Positions 1 through 6,679 of a stretch of DNA of 15,647 bases are shown here, piece after piece. The stretch is from the NCBI GenBank assembly GCA_903845455.1, contig CAIMXN010000044.1, positions 1-15,647 of the forward strand, written 5' to 3'. Origin of the DNA: an uncultured beta proteobacterium (lineage in GTDB: Bacteria; Pseudomonadota; Gammaproteobacteria; Burkholderiales; Burkholderiaceae). A program made the position numbers and the translations under genes. The notes below the pieces were generated by a model. It ran no database searches. It had not been told where the DNA came from and saw nothing but the letters and a program-made list of their open reading frames with translations. Position 1 is the stretch's first letter, and each line of letters begins with the position of its first letter.

Positions 1-93
1 ACACGAGAAGGAACCATCATGCCGCAGCTCAGCAAAGGCTACACCGATGAACAACTTGCTGCTATCGCTGCTCAACTTGGCCAGAAACAGTAA
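1..93 (+). CDS. fccA: Cytochrome c subunit of flavocytochrome c sulfide dehydrogenase, C-terminal end (5' truncated)
   Basis: Only the last 30 codons lie in the window, reading in frame from base 1 to the TAA at 91-93. The fragment contains TIMPQLSKGYTDEQLAAIAA, which looks like the end of a class I cytochrome c. The Met before PQL is the likely distal haem iron ligand, and the following helix has the usual YTDEQLAAIA pattern. The haem-binding CxxCH motif would lie upstream and cannot be checked. The gene ends 10 bp before the FAD subunit, so the two form an operon. Known role of the family: it accepts electrons from the flavoprotein that oxidises sulfide in the periplasm and passes them to the respiratory chain. 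The subunit might instead be called SoxE if it is dihaem. The assignment relies mainly on its neighbour. Confidence 0.75.
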   Translation, partial: TREGTIMPQLSKGYTDEQLAAIAAQLGQKQ

Positions 94-98
94 AGGAG
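92..98 (+). promoter_or_regulatory. Shine-Dalgarno of fccB
   Basis: AAAGGAG overlaps the end of the cytochrome stop codon and sits 5 bases before the ATG at 104. It fixes the flavoprotein start at 104. An upstream in-frame ATG at 47 lies inside the cytochrome gene and would add 19 residues in front of the twin-arginine signal. Confidence 0.75.
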
Positions 99-103
99 TC
101 AAT

Positions 104-1378
104 ATGGATCGTCGACATTTCTTAGGTCAAAGTACTGCAGGGCTGGGCTTGCTGGCTGGTTTTTCTGGACAGGCCAAAGCCAATTTACATAAAGCAGAAA
201 TTCTTGTTATTGGTGGTGGTTATGGTGGAGCCACAGCTGCTAAATATTTACGCCTCTTTTCTAACAATACTGCTCGCGTCACTTTGATTGAACCTAACCC
301 GACATTTATCTCCTGCCCACTCTCCAACCTTGTGGTTGGAGGATCTCGCACAATGGCAGATATCACCTTCACCTATGGCAACTTAAGCAAGCGTCATGGT
401 ATTAAAGTCATTCAAGACAGTGTTGTGAGTGTTGATCCCGATAAAAAAACCGCCAAGCTTGCCTCTGGTAAAACCTTGTCCTATGACAAGGTAGTCATCT
501 CTCCGGGTATCAGTCTCATCATGAACAGTATTGAAGGCCTAGCTCAGGCAAATAAAGCTGGAGTGACAATACAAGCCTGGAAGGCTGGCCCAGAAACAGT
601 TACGCTCCATCAACAATTGGCGGCGATGCATGACGGTGGCGTCTTTGCACTTAGTATCCCTGAAGCCCCCTACCGTTGTCCCCCTGGACCTTATGAGCGG
701 GCATGTCAGGTGGCAAGCTATCTTAAGCAACATAAACCAAAATCAAAAGTACTGATCTTAGATGCAAACCAAGATGTCACTTCAAAGGGTGCTTTATTTA
801 AAAAGGTCTGGGCCGAACAATATCCAGGCTTAATTGATTACCGACCCAGAAATAATGTCATTGCAGTTGATGCCAAAACAAAAACTTTAAAGGTTGAGGT
901 TGAAGATGACATCAAAGCGGATGTGCTGAATATATTGCCTGCCATGAGTGCTGGAGCAATTGCAGTCAATACAGGTCTTGCAAATTCTAATGGCCGTTGG
1001 GTGAACGTCAATTACCTCAATTTTGAGTCAACAGCACATAAAGACATTCATGTATTAGGTGACTCTATTCAGGTTGCACCAGCCATGCCTAAGTCTGGTC
1101 ATATGGCTAACCAACATGCCAAAGTAGCGGCAGCTGCCATTGTTGCCGAATTAAGTGACTGGGAAATCAATCCTGCGCCCGTTCTTAATAACACTTGCTA
1201 TAGCTTTGTAAATGAAAGGCAAACCATACATGTCGCTAGCGTGCACCAATACAACGCGGCTGAAAAGACTTTTAAAGCTGTTCCTGGTGCTGGTGGACTA
1301 TCTCCTGCCCCCTCAACCCTCGAAGGAGTCTACGCTTGGGGATGGGCACACAATATCTGGGCCGATAGCCTAGCTTGA
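104..1378 (+). CDS. fccB: Flavocytochrome c sulfide dehydrogenase, FAD-binding subunit (FccB/SoxF type)
   Basis: A 424-residue exported flavoprotein that would oxidise sulfide to sulfur in the periplasm and pass electrons to the cytochrome c encoded just upstream. Residues 1-26 are a twin-arginine signal (MDRRHFLG, then a hydrophobic stretch, likely cleaved after AKA), as expected for a cofactor-loaded protein. The Rossmann motif IGGGYGG is at 36-42. Cys71 in FISCPLSN matches the family cysteine that carries FAD covalently. Cys192 in YRCPPGPYERA and Cys365 in NNTCYSF match the redox-active disulfide pair near the flavin. HVLGD at 316-320 is the second FAD-contacting motif, and the protein ends in GWAHNIWADSLA as these flavoproteins do. 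The gene is followed by a terminator at 1397, so the operon ends here. FccB and SoxF are close relatives, and the distinction needs the full upstream context. Confidence 0.9.
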   Translation: MDRRHFLGQSTAGLGLLAGFSGQAKANLHKAEILVIGGGYGGATAAKYLRLFSNNTARVTLIEPNPTFISCPLSNLVVGGSRTMADITFTYGNLSKRHGIKVIQDSVVSVDPDKKTAKLASGKTLSYDKVVISPGISLIMNSIEGLAQANKAGVTIQAWKAGPETVTLHQQLAAMHDGGVFALSIPEAPYRCPPGPYERACQVASYLKQHKPKSKVLILDANQDVTSKGALFKKVWAEQYPGLIDYRPRNNVIAVDAKTKTLKVEVEDDIKADVLNILPAMSAGAIAVNTGLANSNGRWVNVNYLNFESTAHKDIHVLGDSIQVAPAMPKSGHMANQHAKVAAAAIVAELSDWEINPAPVLNNTCYSFVNERQTIHVASVHQYNAAEKTFKAVPGAGGLSPAPSTLEGVYAWGWAHNIWADSLA

Positions 1379-1396
1379 CAGAGGTCAATAGATCAT

Positions 1397-1424
1397 AAAA
1401 AAGAGGCTATTAAGTCTCTTTTTT
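1397..1424 (+). terminator. Rho-independent terminator after fccB
   Basis: AAAAAAGAG (1397-1405) pairs perfectly with CTCTTTTTT (1416-1424) around a 10-base loop. The downstream arm supplies the T run. It starts 19 bases after the fccB stop. The stem is A/T-rich apart from GAG/CTC, so it may be modest in strength. Since the T-run pairs with an A-run, it could also work weakly on the other strand, but no minus-strand gene ends here. Confidence 0.7.
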
Positions 1425-1425
1425 G

Positions 1426-1453
1426 TTTACTAACCCAGCCAGTTACCTATACT
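1426..1453 (+). promoter_or_regulatory. Possible promoter of the PsiE-like gene
   Basis: TTTACT (1426-1431) and TATACT (1448-1453) are separated by 16 bp. The -10 matches consensus at 5 of 6 positions and the -35 at 4 of 6. It lies between the fccB terminator and the ATG at 1484, where a promoter is expected. No clear Pho box is visible. Confidence 0.35.
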
Positions 1454-1483
1454 GAGACAAATAATTCCAAATCAGGAGATTTT

Positions 1484-1942
1484 ATGAGCGTGCCACCTAC
1501 CTTACCAAAAGATGCTTCCAAGCTTGAAGAGGCTATTGAAAGATGGACAGTGCCGATTGGCAACTTATTTGTATCTCTCTTTCATCGTATCGCCCTCTTT
1601 GGAATCGGTGCTGCAACAGTATGGTCAGCCGCAGTTGCCTTTCTAGGAATGGCCAACAAGGGCGCAGCCTCAATCGAAGACTTGCTCTTGTTATTTATCT
1701 ATTTAGAGATTGGTGCAATGGTGGGGATTTATTTCAAAACCAATCACATGCCGGTCCGTTTCCTGATTTATGTTGCCATCACTGCAGTAACCCGTCTGAT
1801 TATTGATCTGGTCAACACGAAGCATGAGGCAGATATGGCTATACTCCTCATGGGAATTACCATCTTGGTATTGGCACTAGCCAACGCTATAGTTCGTTAT
1901 GCCTCATATAAATATCCCAGCAAAAATGGTATTGGCGATTAG
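1484..1942 (+). CDS. PsiE-like (phosphate-starvation-inducible PsiE family) inner membrane protein
   Basis: A 152-residue hydrophobic protein with four likely transmembrane helices, at about 25-56, 64-86, 91-110 and 118-141. The stretch YLEIGAMVGIYFKTNHMPVR, followed by FLIYVAITAVTRLII, is the hallmark of the PsiE family, whose E. coli member is induced by phosphate starvation and whose biochemical role is unknown. The length is normal for the family. An AGGAG lies 7 bases before the ATG. It stands alone between the fccB terminator and the pirin gene, so its neighbours give no clue to function. The family assignment is fairly secure. Phosphate control in this organism is not supported, because I see no Pho box upstream. 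Confidence 0.8.
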   Translation: MSVPPTLPKDASKLEEAIERWTVPIGNLFVSLFHRIALFGIGAATVWSAAVAFLGMANKGAASIEDLLLLFIYLEIGAMVGIYFKTNHMPVRFLIYVAITAVTRLIIDLVNTKHEADMAILLMGITILVLALANAIVRYASYKYPSKNGIGD

Positions 1943-2008
1943 TACATGATTCCGATCCTTCAACCTTTTGCCTTATTAACCTTCTCGTAATTGAACTGAT
2001 TTAACTCC

Positions 2009-2710
2009 ATGCACTTTCTCAGAAAATCTCAAGATCGTGGCTATGCTGACCACGGCTGGCTCAAAAGCTTTCACTCCTTCTCCTTCGCTGGATATCACGA
2101 TCCCCAATTTATGGGATGGGGTAATTTGCGTGTCATTAATGAGGACCGTGTCGCTGCTGGAATGGGCTTTGGCAAACATGGGCACCGCAATATGGAAATT
2201 ATTAGTTATGTTCTATCGGGTGAGCTGGCTCATGAAGATAGCATAGGCAACGTGAAGGGTATTCCTCCAGGCGATGTCCAGCGTATGAGCGCTGGTACTG
2301 GTGTCACCCACAGCGAGTTCAATCACGCTAAAGACCAAACTACCCACTTCTTACAAATCTGGATTGAACCCAATCAACTAGAAGTCACGCCCGCATATGA
2401 GCAAAAAACTATTCCGCTAGAAGATAAGCAAGGAAAGCTTTGCTTGGTAGCCTCGCCCCATGGCGAAAACAACTCAGTCAAAATTCAGGCTGATGCAAAA
2501 ATCTATGCTGGATTATTTAATGGTGATCAATCTGCCACAGTAGCAATCAATCCAATACTCAAGGCTTATGTTCACTTGATTCAAGGATCCCTGAATGTCA
2601 ATGGCGAAAGTCTATCTAGCGGTGATGCACTTCTGATTCAAGATGAAACAAAAATCCAAATTAAGGATGGGAAAAACGCTGAAGTGCTAGTCTTTGAGCT
2701 AACAGCATAG
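2009..2710 (+). CDS. Pirin family protein (YhhW-type, bicupin)
   Basis: A 233-residue pirin. The N-terminal cupin has the family opening FLRKSQDRGYADHGWL and SFSFAGYHDP. The metal site is intact: His57 and His59 in GKHGHRNME, His101 and Glu103 in THSEFNH. The C-terminal cupin is roughly 130-233 (from YEQKTIPLED to the end). Bacterial members such as E. coli YhhW cleave quercetin in vitro, but the physiological substrate is usually unknown, so only a metal-dependent cupin oxidoreductase can be inferred. The start matches the conserved family N-terminus even though no good Shine-Dalgarno is visible before ATG 2009. The 66-bp gap after the PsiE-like gene holds no terminator I can see, so read-through is possible. 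It converges on the GntR gene with only 6 bp between the stops. Confidence 0.87.
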   Translation: MHFLRKSQDRGYADHGWLKSFHSFSFAGYHDPQFMGWGNLRVINEDRVAAGMGFGKHGHRNMEIISYVLSGELAHEDSIGNVKGIPPGDVQRMSAGTGVTHSEFNHAKDQTTHFLQIWIEPNQLEVTPAYEQKTIPLEDKQGKLCLVASPHGENNSVKIQADAKIYAGLFNGDQSATVAINPILKAYVHLIQGSLNVNGESLSSGDALLIQDETKIQIKDGKNAEVLVFELTA

Positions 2711-2716
2711 AATTTA

Positions 2717-3460
2717 CTAACCTCTAAACTCCATGCTATAGACAAAGCGTTTCTCAGGGTGATAAGCAATGGAAATCTCAAAGGGGTTTCCGTTGGCATC
2801 GAAGTAATGACGAATAATAGCCAGACAAGGCGTACCCTTTGGAATACTTAAAGCCTTAGCCATTTCAGATGAAGCGCCGCAAGCATATACATCTACCTCA
2901 GCACGATCAATATGCACATCAAAACGTCTTTCAATTTGCTCATACACCATAGAATGTGTGTGATCAGGCTCCGAGGTCAGTTCGGCAAATTTAGGAAGTA
3001 TGTAAATATCGGACCATGCAATAGTGAGATCAGAATCTTGCTGTTTACGAATAGCACCAATGTGATACCAAGAAGAGCCGACAGGCACCTTTAATAAGCT
3101 AGCCAAAGCAACGTCACACTCTACATACTCTTCCACCTCATTGACTCGATAAGTCTCTTTTGGGTAACGCAGAATATCCGCTGGAGAATTAAAGGATTGG
3201 GTAAATTTTCTGGGGCGTTGGCGAGAGATCACACGCGTTGGTGCTCCCTGGCGACGCACTATGAGACCACTCTCCTCGAGAGTGCTTAAAGCATGTCTTA
3301 GGGTATGTCGACTAATGCTGTAGAGCTTGCATAAGGCAACTTCAGGAGGAATGGCTGAGCCTACAGACCAGGCCCCCTCCCGAATTTGTTCTTCAAGAGT
3401 TGCAGCAAGAGCCTGATGTAAAGGAATTCCAGGCTCTTGATTTAGCAGTCTTTCATGCAT
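2717..3460 (-). CDS. GntR family (HutC/UTRA subfamily) transcriptional regulator of the sugar-acid cassette
   Basis: A 247-residue regulator. Residues 11-80 form the GntR winged helix (PLHQALAATLEEQIREGAW, IPPEVALCKLYSISRHTLRHAL, LEESGLIVRRQGAPTRV). The wing reads QGAPTRV where many relatives have G.GTFV. Residues about 100-240 form the UTRA ligand-binding domain, ending in HYFDANGNPFEISIAYHP. Such proteins usually repress catabolic genes and release DNA on binding a pathway sugar acid or phosphate. It starts 10 bp after the stop of the lactonase gene, so both share one minus-strand transcript. The likely operators are the two TTGT-n4-ACAA elements at 4415 and 4497, which would make it autoregulatory and also control the dehydratase. 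The effector is unknown. No strong Shine-Dalgarno is visible, which fits translation after the lactonase stop. Confidence 0.88.
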   Translation of the reverse strand: MHERLLNQEPGIPLHQALAATLEEQIREGAWSVGSAIPPEVALCKLYSISRHTLRHALSTLEESGLIVRRQGAPTRVISRQRPRKFTQSFNSPADILRYPKETYRVNEVEEYVECDVALASLLKVPVGSSWYHIGAIRKQQDSDLTIAWSDIYILPKFAELTSEPDHTHSMVYEQIERRFDVHIDRAEVDVYACGASSEMAKALSIPKGTPCLAIIRHYFDANGNPFEISIAYHPEKRFVYSMEFRG

Positions 3461-3470
3461 GCCGATAGTC

Positions 3471-4394
3471 TTAACTCAAACCAAACATCTTTTTACCAGC
3501 GACAGGCATACGGGCTTTCAGAATATCGCCAGACATAGATTCAGTAATATAAAGATCTTTACCATCACCACCAAAACATAAGTTAGCTAAGTGGTGGTGG
3601 TGAGGATTTTCTGAATACACTAAATGGGTAGGCAACATATTGTTATCAAAGCGCCAGATGCCAACTCCTAAATGACATACCAAAAGACCATTCTCAGAAT
3701 CCATCTCGATACCATCAGGACCAGCTGCGCCGCCAGATAATTGAATTGCTACGCCAGTTTTCGAAACTGAACCATCGGCCATCAAAGGTAAGCGCCAAAT
3801 TTGTTGTGAGCGGGTAGCTGCTACAAACACATGCTTTTCTTGGGTATTTAAAGTAATGCCGTTAGGACTGGGCACATTGAGAACCAAGCGATCCAATTTA
3901 CCATCGGCAGTCAAGCGAAATACGCGCCCAGTTGGGTCTGCAATACCAGTTTGACCTTGATCAGTGAAATACAAATCACCATTAGAGGCGAAATGTAAAT
4001 CATTCAAGCCCTTGAAGTTCTCGCTATACATCGAACCCAAAACAGTCTCCATTTTTCCTGTTTTTGGATCTAAGGAAAGTAAGCCTGCTTTGTAATCAGT
4101 AATAAATGCACGACCATCTTTATGGAACTTCAAACCATTAGGCCAGCCGTCATACTGGGTAACCAACTCCCAATCACCTTTAGGGGTGATGCGGAAGATG
4201 CGACCAAACGGAATATCTACAAACCAAAGATTTCCTTCGCGATCAAAAGAGGGGCCCTCTAAAAAGCACTCAACTTCTGCACCTTGACGGTTTGGATCAG
4301 ACCAGCCTGAACGGCTTTTTTTACGGAATTTAGCCGGCATTGTCATGAATACTTCGGCTTTAATCTTTTCTACGGGCTGAAATGGGTTATACAT
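3471..4394 (-). CDS. SMP-30/gluconolactonase family lactone hydrolase
   Basis: A 307-residue six-bladed propeller enzyme of the SMP-30/gluconolactonase/LRE family, expected to hydrolyse a sugar lactone to the free aldonic or aldaric acid in the cytoplasm (no signal peptide). Divalent-metal ligands can be placed by motif: Glu46 in FLEGPSF, Asn178 in PSPNGI, Asp227 in GPDGIEMD. Asn131 in GLNDL probably lines the substrate pocket. Blade repeats such as LWFVDIPFGRIFRI and LYFTDQGQTG are evident. A run of four His, PHHHHLAN (about 264-271), lies between the later blades and is unusual. AGGAG precedes the ATG by about 9 bases. It is the first gene of the unit that continues into the GntR regulator, and it is divergent from the UxaA-type dehydratase that would take its product. 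The exact lactone cannot be read from the sequence. Confidence 0.85.
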   Translation of the reverse strand: MYNPFQPVEKIKAEVFMTMPAKFRKKSRSGWSDPNRQGAEVECFLEGPSFDREGNLWFVDIPFGRIFRITPKGDWELVTQYDGWPNGLKFHKDGRAFITDYKAGLLSLDPKTGKMETVLGSMYSENFKGLNDLHFASNGDLYFTDQGQTGIADPTGRVFRLTADGKLDRLVLNVPSPNGITLNTQEKHVFVAATRSQQIWRLPLMADGSVSKTGVAIQLSGGAAGPDGIEMDSENGLLVCHLGVGIWRFDNNMLPTHLVYSENPHHHHLANLCFGGDGKDLYITESMSGDILKARMPVAGKKMFGLS

Positions 4395-4414
4395 ATTGGT
4401 CTGCTCCTATTTAT

Positions 4415-4430
4415 TTGTTCGGACAAGTTA
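4415..4430. promoter_or_regulatory. Operator O1, likely GntR-protein binding site
   Basis: TTGTTCGGACAAGTTA is repeated exactly, in inverted orientation, at 4497-4512. Its core TTGTTCGGACAA is a near-palindrome (TTGT-n4-ACAA), the usual form of a GntR-family operator. It lies 20 bp upstream of the lactonase ATG, where a repressor would block the minus-strand transcript. Binding by the neighbouring GntR protein is inferred. Confidence 0.7.
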
Positions 4431-4432
4431 AT

Positions 4433-4462
4433 TTACCATAAATCCATAAAAGACTATATAAT
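4433..4462 (+). promoter_or_regulatory. Likely promoter toward the dehydratase
   Basis: TTACCA (4433-4438) and a perfect TATAAT (4457-4462) are 18 bp apart on the plus strand. The predicted start, near 4469, places operator O2 about 28-43 bases downstream. The transcript would cross the receptor relic before reaching the dehydratase at 4988. Confidence 0.5.
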
Positions 4463-4489
4463 TATGAAAAATTAAGGGTATATTTACAG
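4461..4489 (-). promoter_or_regulatory. Possible promoter of the lactonase-GntR unit
   Basis: On the minus strand CTGTAA (4489 to 4484) and CATAAT (4466 to 4461) are 17 bp apart. The -10 matches 5 of 6, the -35 only 3 of 6. It overlaps the plus-strand -10, giving back-to-back promoters, and operator O1 would lie about 24-39 bases downstream of its start. Confidence 0.35.
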
Positions 4490-4496
4490 CAATCTA

Positions 4497-4512
4497 TAAC
4501 TTGTCCGAACAA
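4497..4512. promoter_or_regulatory. Operator O2, inverted copy of O1
   Basis: TAACTTGTCCGAACAA is the exact reverse complement of the 16 bases at 4415-4430. The centres of the two palindromic cores are 86 bp apart, close to eight helical turns, so a repressor could hold both on the same DNA face. It lies downstream of the plus-strand TATAAT. Confidence 0.7.
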
Positions 4513-4585
4513 TATTGGAAGCCATGAGGCAATCCCCTACCAGCAAAGGCTTAAATACGAAATTCCCGAATGGGCAGAGTCTTGC

Positions 4586-4917
4586 TTGCAAACTGGTAAG
4601 CTCATTGGTATTGGCGCTACCAGCGCGAAGCGCTCGCCAAATGCCCCTGAGTGCCAACCATTGCAGAAACCATTCCTGGATATGAAGTCGAATTGGTCTA
4701 CGCCGTTATAGCCCCTACTGGAACGCCTAAGCCCATCATTGCTTACTTAAATAGTCAGCTAGCCAAGGCCTTAGAAAACCCCGAGTTGAAAGAGCGCTTA
4801 GCAGGGCAAGGGTTTGATATACGTCTCAGTACTCCAGATCAATTAGGGAGCTATATTCGTAGTGAATTAAAAAAGTGGGAACCAATTGTGAAAGAATCTG
4901 GTGTAAAACCTGAATAA
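4586..4917 (+). pseudogene. Relic of a Bug/TctC tripartite tricarboxylate receptor gene (3' part, frameshifted)
   Basis: From 4586 the sequence reads LQTGKLIGIGATSAKRSPNAPE, then needs a one-base shift at about 4651 to continue PTIAETIPGYEVELVYAVIA, then PTGTPKPIIAYLNSQL and so on to the TAA at 4915-4917. Bug receptors normally read PEVPT at this point. Here GAG-TGCCA stands where GAG-GTGCCA is expected, so one base is missing. Only the C-terminal third of a roughly 320-residue receptor is present. The signal peptide and ligand-binding N-terminal lobe are absent. The stretch after the shift is open for 88 codons from a GTG at 4651, but alone it cannot make a working receptor. It sits between the operator region and the dehydratase, so it was probably the cassette's own substrate receptor. 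About 70 bases upstream (4515-4585) show no similarity I recognise. Confidence 0.8.
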
Positions 4918-4987
4918 ACTTAGCTGAGTAAAACCCAAAAACCTGATCAAGTAGTTTATTTAATTTGTACTGCGAGCGTGAGAAAAT

Positions 4988-6535
4988 ATGATTGAAACTT
5001 CTGAAAAAAAATTAGCGGGTCCGATTATTCGACTTCATCCAAACGACAACATTGTGGTTGCTCGGGTTGATATCAGTATTGGTACCGCAGTGCCTAGTGA
5101 AAACTTTACAAGCCGTAGCCAAGTTCCCGCAGGCTACAAGATTGCTACTAAAAAGATTGCTAAGGGTGATCCTATTTTGAAGTACAACGTCACTGTTGGC
5201 TTTGCGAATACCGATATTGAGCCCGGCACTATGGTACATAGCCATAACACAGAGTTTCGAGAGTTTGATCGTGACTATGCTTACGCTAGCGAATTTAAGC
5301 CGACTCAAATGCTGCCAGAATCTGAGCGTGCAACTTTCCAAGGCTATGTGAGACCGAATGGCAAAGTGGGTACACGCAACTTCATCGGTATTTTGTCCAC
5401 AGTCAATTGTTCAGCAACTGTTGTTAATAAAATTGCTGATTGGTTCACACCAGAGCGCTTGAAAGATTTTCCTAATGTAGATGGTGTAGTGGCTTTTAGT
5501 CATGATATTGGTTGCGGCATGGAAATGAGTGGTGAGCCAATGCAGTTGCTCCGTCGCACCATGGCAGGCTATGCGCGTCACCCTAACCTGGCCGCTGCAT
5601 TAATTGTTGGTCTTGGCTGTGAGCGTAATCAACTCAAAGGCTTAATGGAGCAAGAAGACCTGAAAGAAGGCCATACTCTTCACACCTTCATCATGCAAGA
5701 ATCTGGTGGTACCCGCAAAACTATTGAAGCCGGCATAGAGGCAGTGCAGGCCTTGCTACCAGAAGCGAATAAAGCCAGGCGGGAAACGGTTTCAGCCAGC
5801 CACCTGATGGTTGGTTTGCAATGCGGTGGATCAGATGGCTTCTCATCAATTACAGCCAATCCAGCACTCGGAGCGGCTATTGATATTCTGTCGCGCCATG
5901 GTGGCACGGGGATTTTGTCTGAGACTCCTGAAATCTATGGGGTTGAACATACACTCACCCGCAGAGCCGCTTCTCAAGAAATTGGTGAAAAACTCATCAA
6001 GCGCATTCGTTGGTGGAAAGATGAATACTCTGTCGGTCGCGATGTCCAGATCAATGGTCAGGTGAGCCCTGGCAATCAAATTGGTGGTCTTGCCAATATC
6101 TTTGAAAAGTCACTGGGCTCTTCCATGAAAGGCGGTACTGGCCCATTAATGGAAGTCTATAGATACGCAGAGCCAGTCACTACCAAAGGTTTTGTCTTTA
6201 TGGATACCCCTGGGTTTGATCCAGTGTCCGCTACTGGACAAATTGCAGGCGGTGCAAATTTAGTCGCCTTTACTACTGGGCGAGGCTCTATGTTTGGCTC
6301 TAAACCAGCCCCCTGTATCAAGCTGGCAACCAATACACCCATGTATCAACGCCTAACTGAAGATATGGATATTAACTGCGGTGAAATCCTAGATGGCACA
6401 GTATCTGTTCAAGAAATGGGGCAACGCATTTTTGAGCTTTTCCTACGTACTGCCTCTGGCGAAGCCTCTAAGAGTGAATTGCTCGGTCTTGGCGATTATG
6501 AATTTGTACCTTGGCAAATTGGGGTGATGAGCTAA
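4988..6535 (+). CDS. UxaA/GarD-family sugar-acid dehydratase (altronate/galactarate dehydratase type)
   Basis: A 515-residue enzyme close to the length of E. coli UxaA (495) and GarD (523). The N-terminal SAF domain (about 12-88) ends in MVHSHNTEF, where His84 and His86 are probable metal ligands. The main domain begins with the family signature GYVRPNGKVGTRNFIGI at 119-135. It then shows Cys141, SHDIGCGM (171-178), GLGCERNQ (208-215) and GLQCGGSDGFSSITANPALG (276-295). These enzymes need Fe2+ and remove water from a C6 sugar acid to give a 2-keto-3-deoxy acid. Which substrate applies here (altronate, galactarate or another) cannot be decided from motifs. The start at 4988 has only a weak GTGAG before it. 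The divergent lactonase would supply its substrate, and the GntR regulator with operators O1/O2 probably controls it. A strong terminator follows at 6561. Confidence 0.87.
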   Translation: MIETSEKKLAGPIIRLHPNDNIVVARVDISIGTAVPSENFTSRSQVPAGYKIATKKIAKGDPILKYNVTVGFANTDIEPGTMVHSHNTEFREFDRDYAYASEFKPTQMLPESERATFQGYVRPNGKVGTRNFIGILSTVNCSATVVNKIADWFTPERLKDFPNVDGVVAFSHDIGCGMEMSGEPMQLLRRTMAGYARHPNLAAALIVGLGCERNQLKGLMEQEDLKEGHTLHTFIMQESGGTRKTIEAGIEAVQALLPEANKARRETVSASHLMVGLQCGGSDGFSSITANPALGAAIDILSRHGGTGILSETPEIYGVEHTLTRRAASQEIGEKLIKRIRWWKDEYSVGRDVQINGQVSPGNQIGGLANIFEKSLGSSMKGGTGPLMEVYRYAEPVTTKGFVFMDTPGFDPVSATGQIAGGANLVAFTTGRGSMFGSKPAPCIKLATNTPMYQRLTEDMDINCGEILDGTVSVQEMGQRIFELFLRTASGEASKSELLGLGDYEFVPWQIGVMS

Positions 6536-6560
6536 GCTCCAGCCACTGCAGTACCTAGAG

Positions 6561-6588
6561 AAGGCGGGCCAAGAGCCCGCTTTTTCTT
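6561..6588 (+). terminator. Rho-independent terminator after the dehydratase
   Basis: GCGGGC (6564-6569) pairs with GCCCGC (6575-6580) around a 5-base loop and is followed by TTTTTCTTT. A-T and G-U pairs extend the stem. It lies 28 bases after the stop codon and isolates the cassette from cbpA. Confidence 0.9.
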
Positions 6589-6601
6589 TGTCAAAAAGAA
6601 G

Positions 6602-6631
6602 CTGAAACGAATCTCGCAAGGACTGTAGAAT
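6602..6631 (+). promoter_or_regulatory. Possible promoter of cbpA-cbpM
   Basis: CTGAAA (6602-6607) and TAGAAT (6626-6631) are 18 bp apart, matching 4 of 6 and 5 of 6 consensus bases, and about 48 bases before the cbpA ATG. I see no good heat-shock sigma-32 pattern. Confidence 0.35.
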
Positions 6632-6679
6632 TAACCTTAGTAGCTCAATCAGAATTCATTTAGGACTTAAAACTGGCTT

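Noticed and set aside
47..103. Upstream ATG extension of fccB by 19 residues
   Set aside because: It lies within the cytochrome coding sequence and would bury the twin-arginine motif. AAAGGAG correctly precedes the ATG at 104.
1425..1483. Pho box before the PsiE-like gene
   Set aside because: No pair of CTGTCAT-like direct repeats is present. The family name alone does not justify it.
4651..4917. Intact 88-residue gene starting at GTG 4651
   Set aside because: It is the tail of a Bug receptor: the missing base at 4651 and similarity continuing upstream in another frame show that it is a relic, not a small protein gene.
5012..5341. Minus-strand open frame of 109 codons inside the dehydratase gene
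   Set aside because: It is antisense to conserved SAF-domain and signature codons of the dehydratase and has no family motif.
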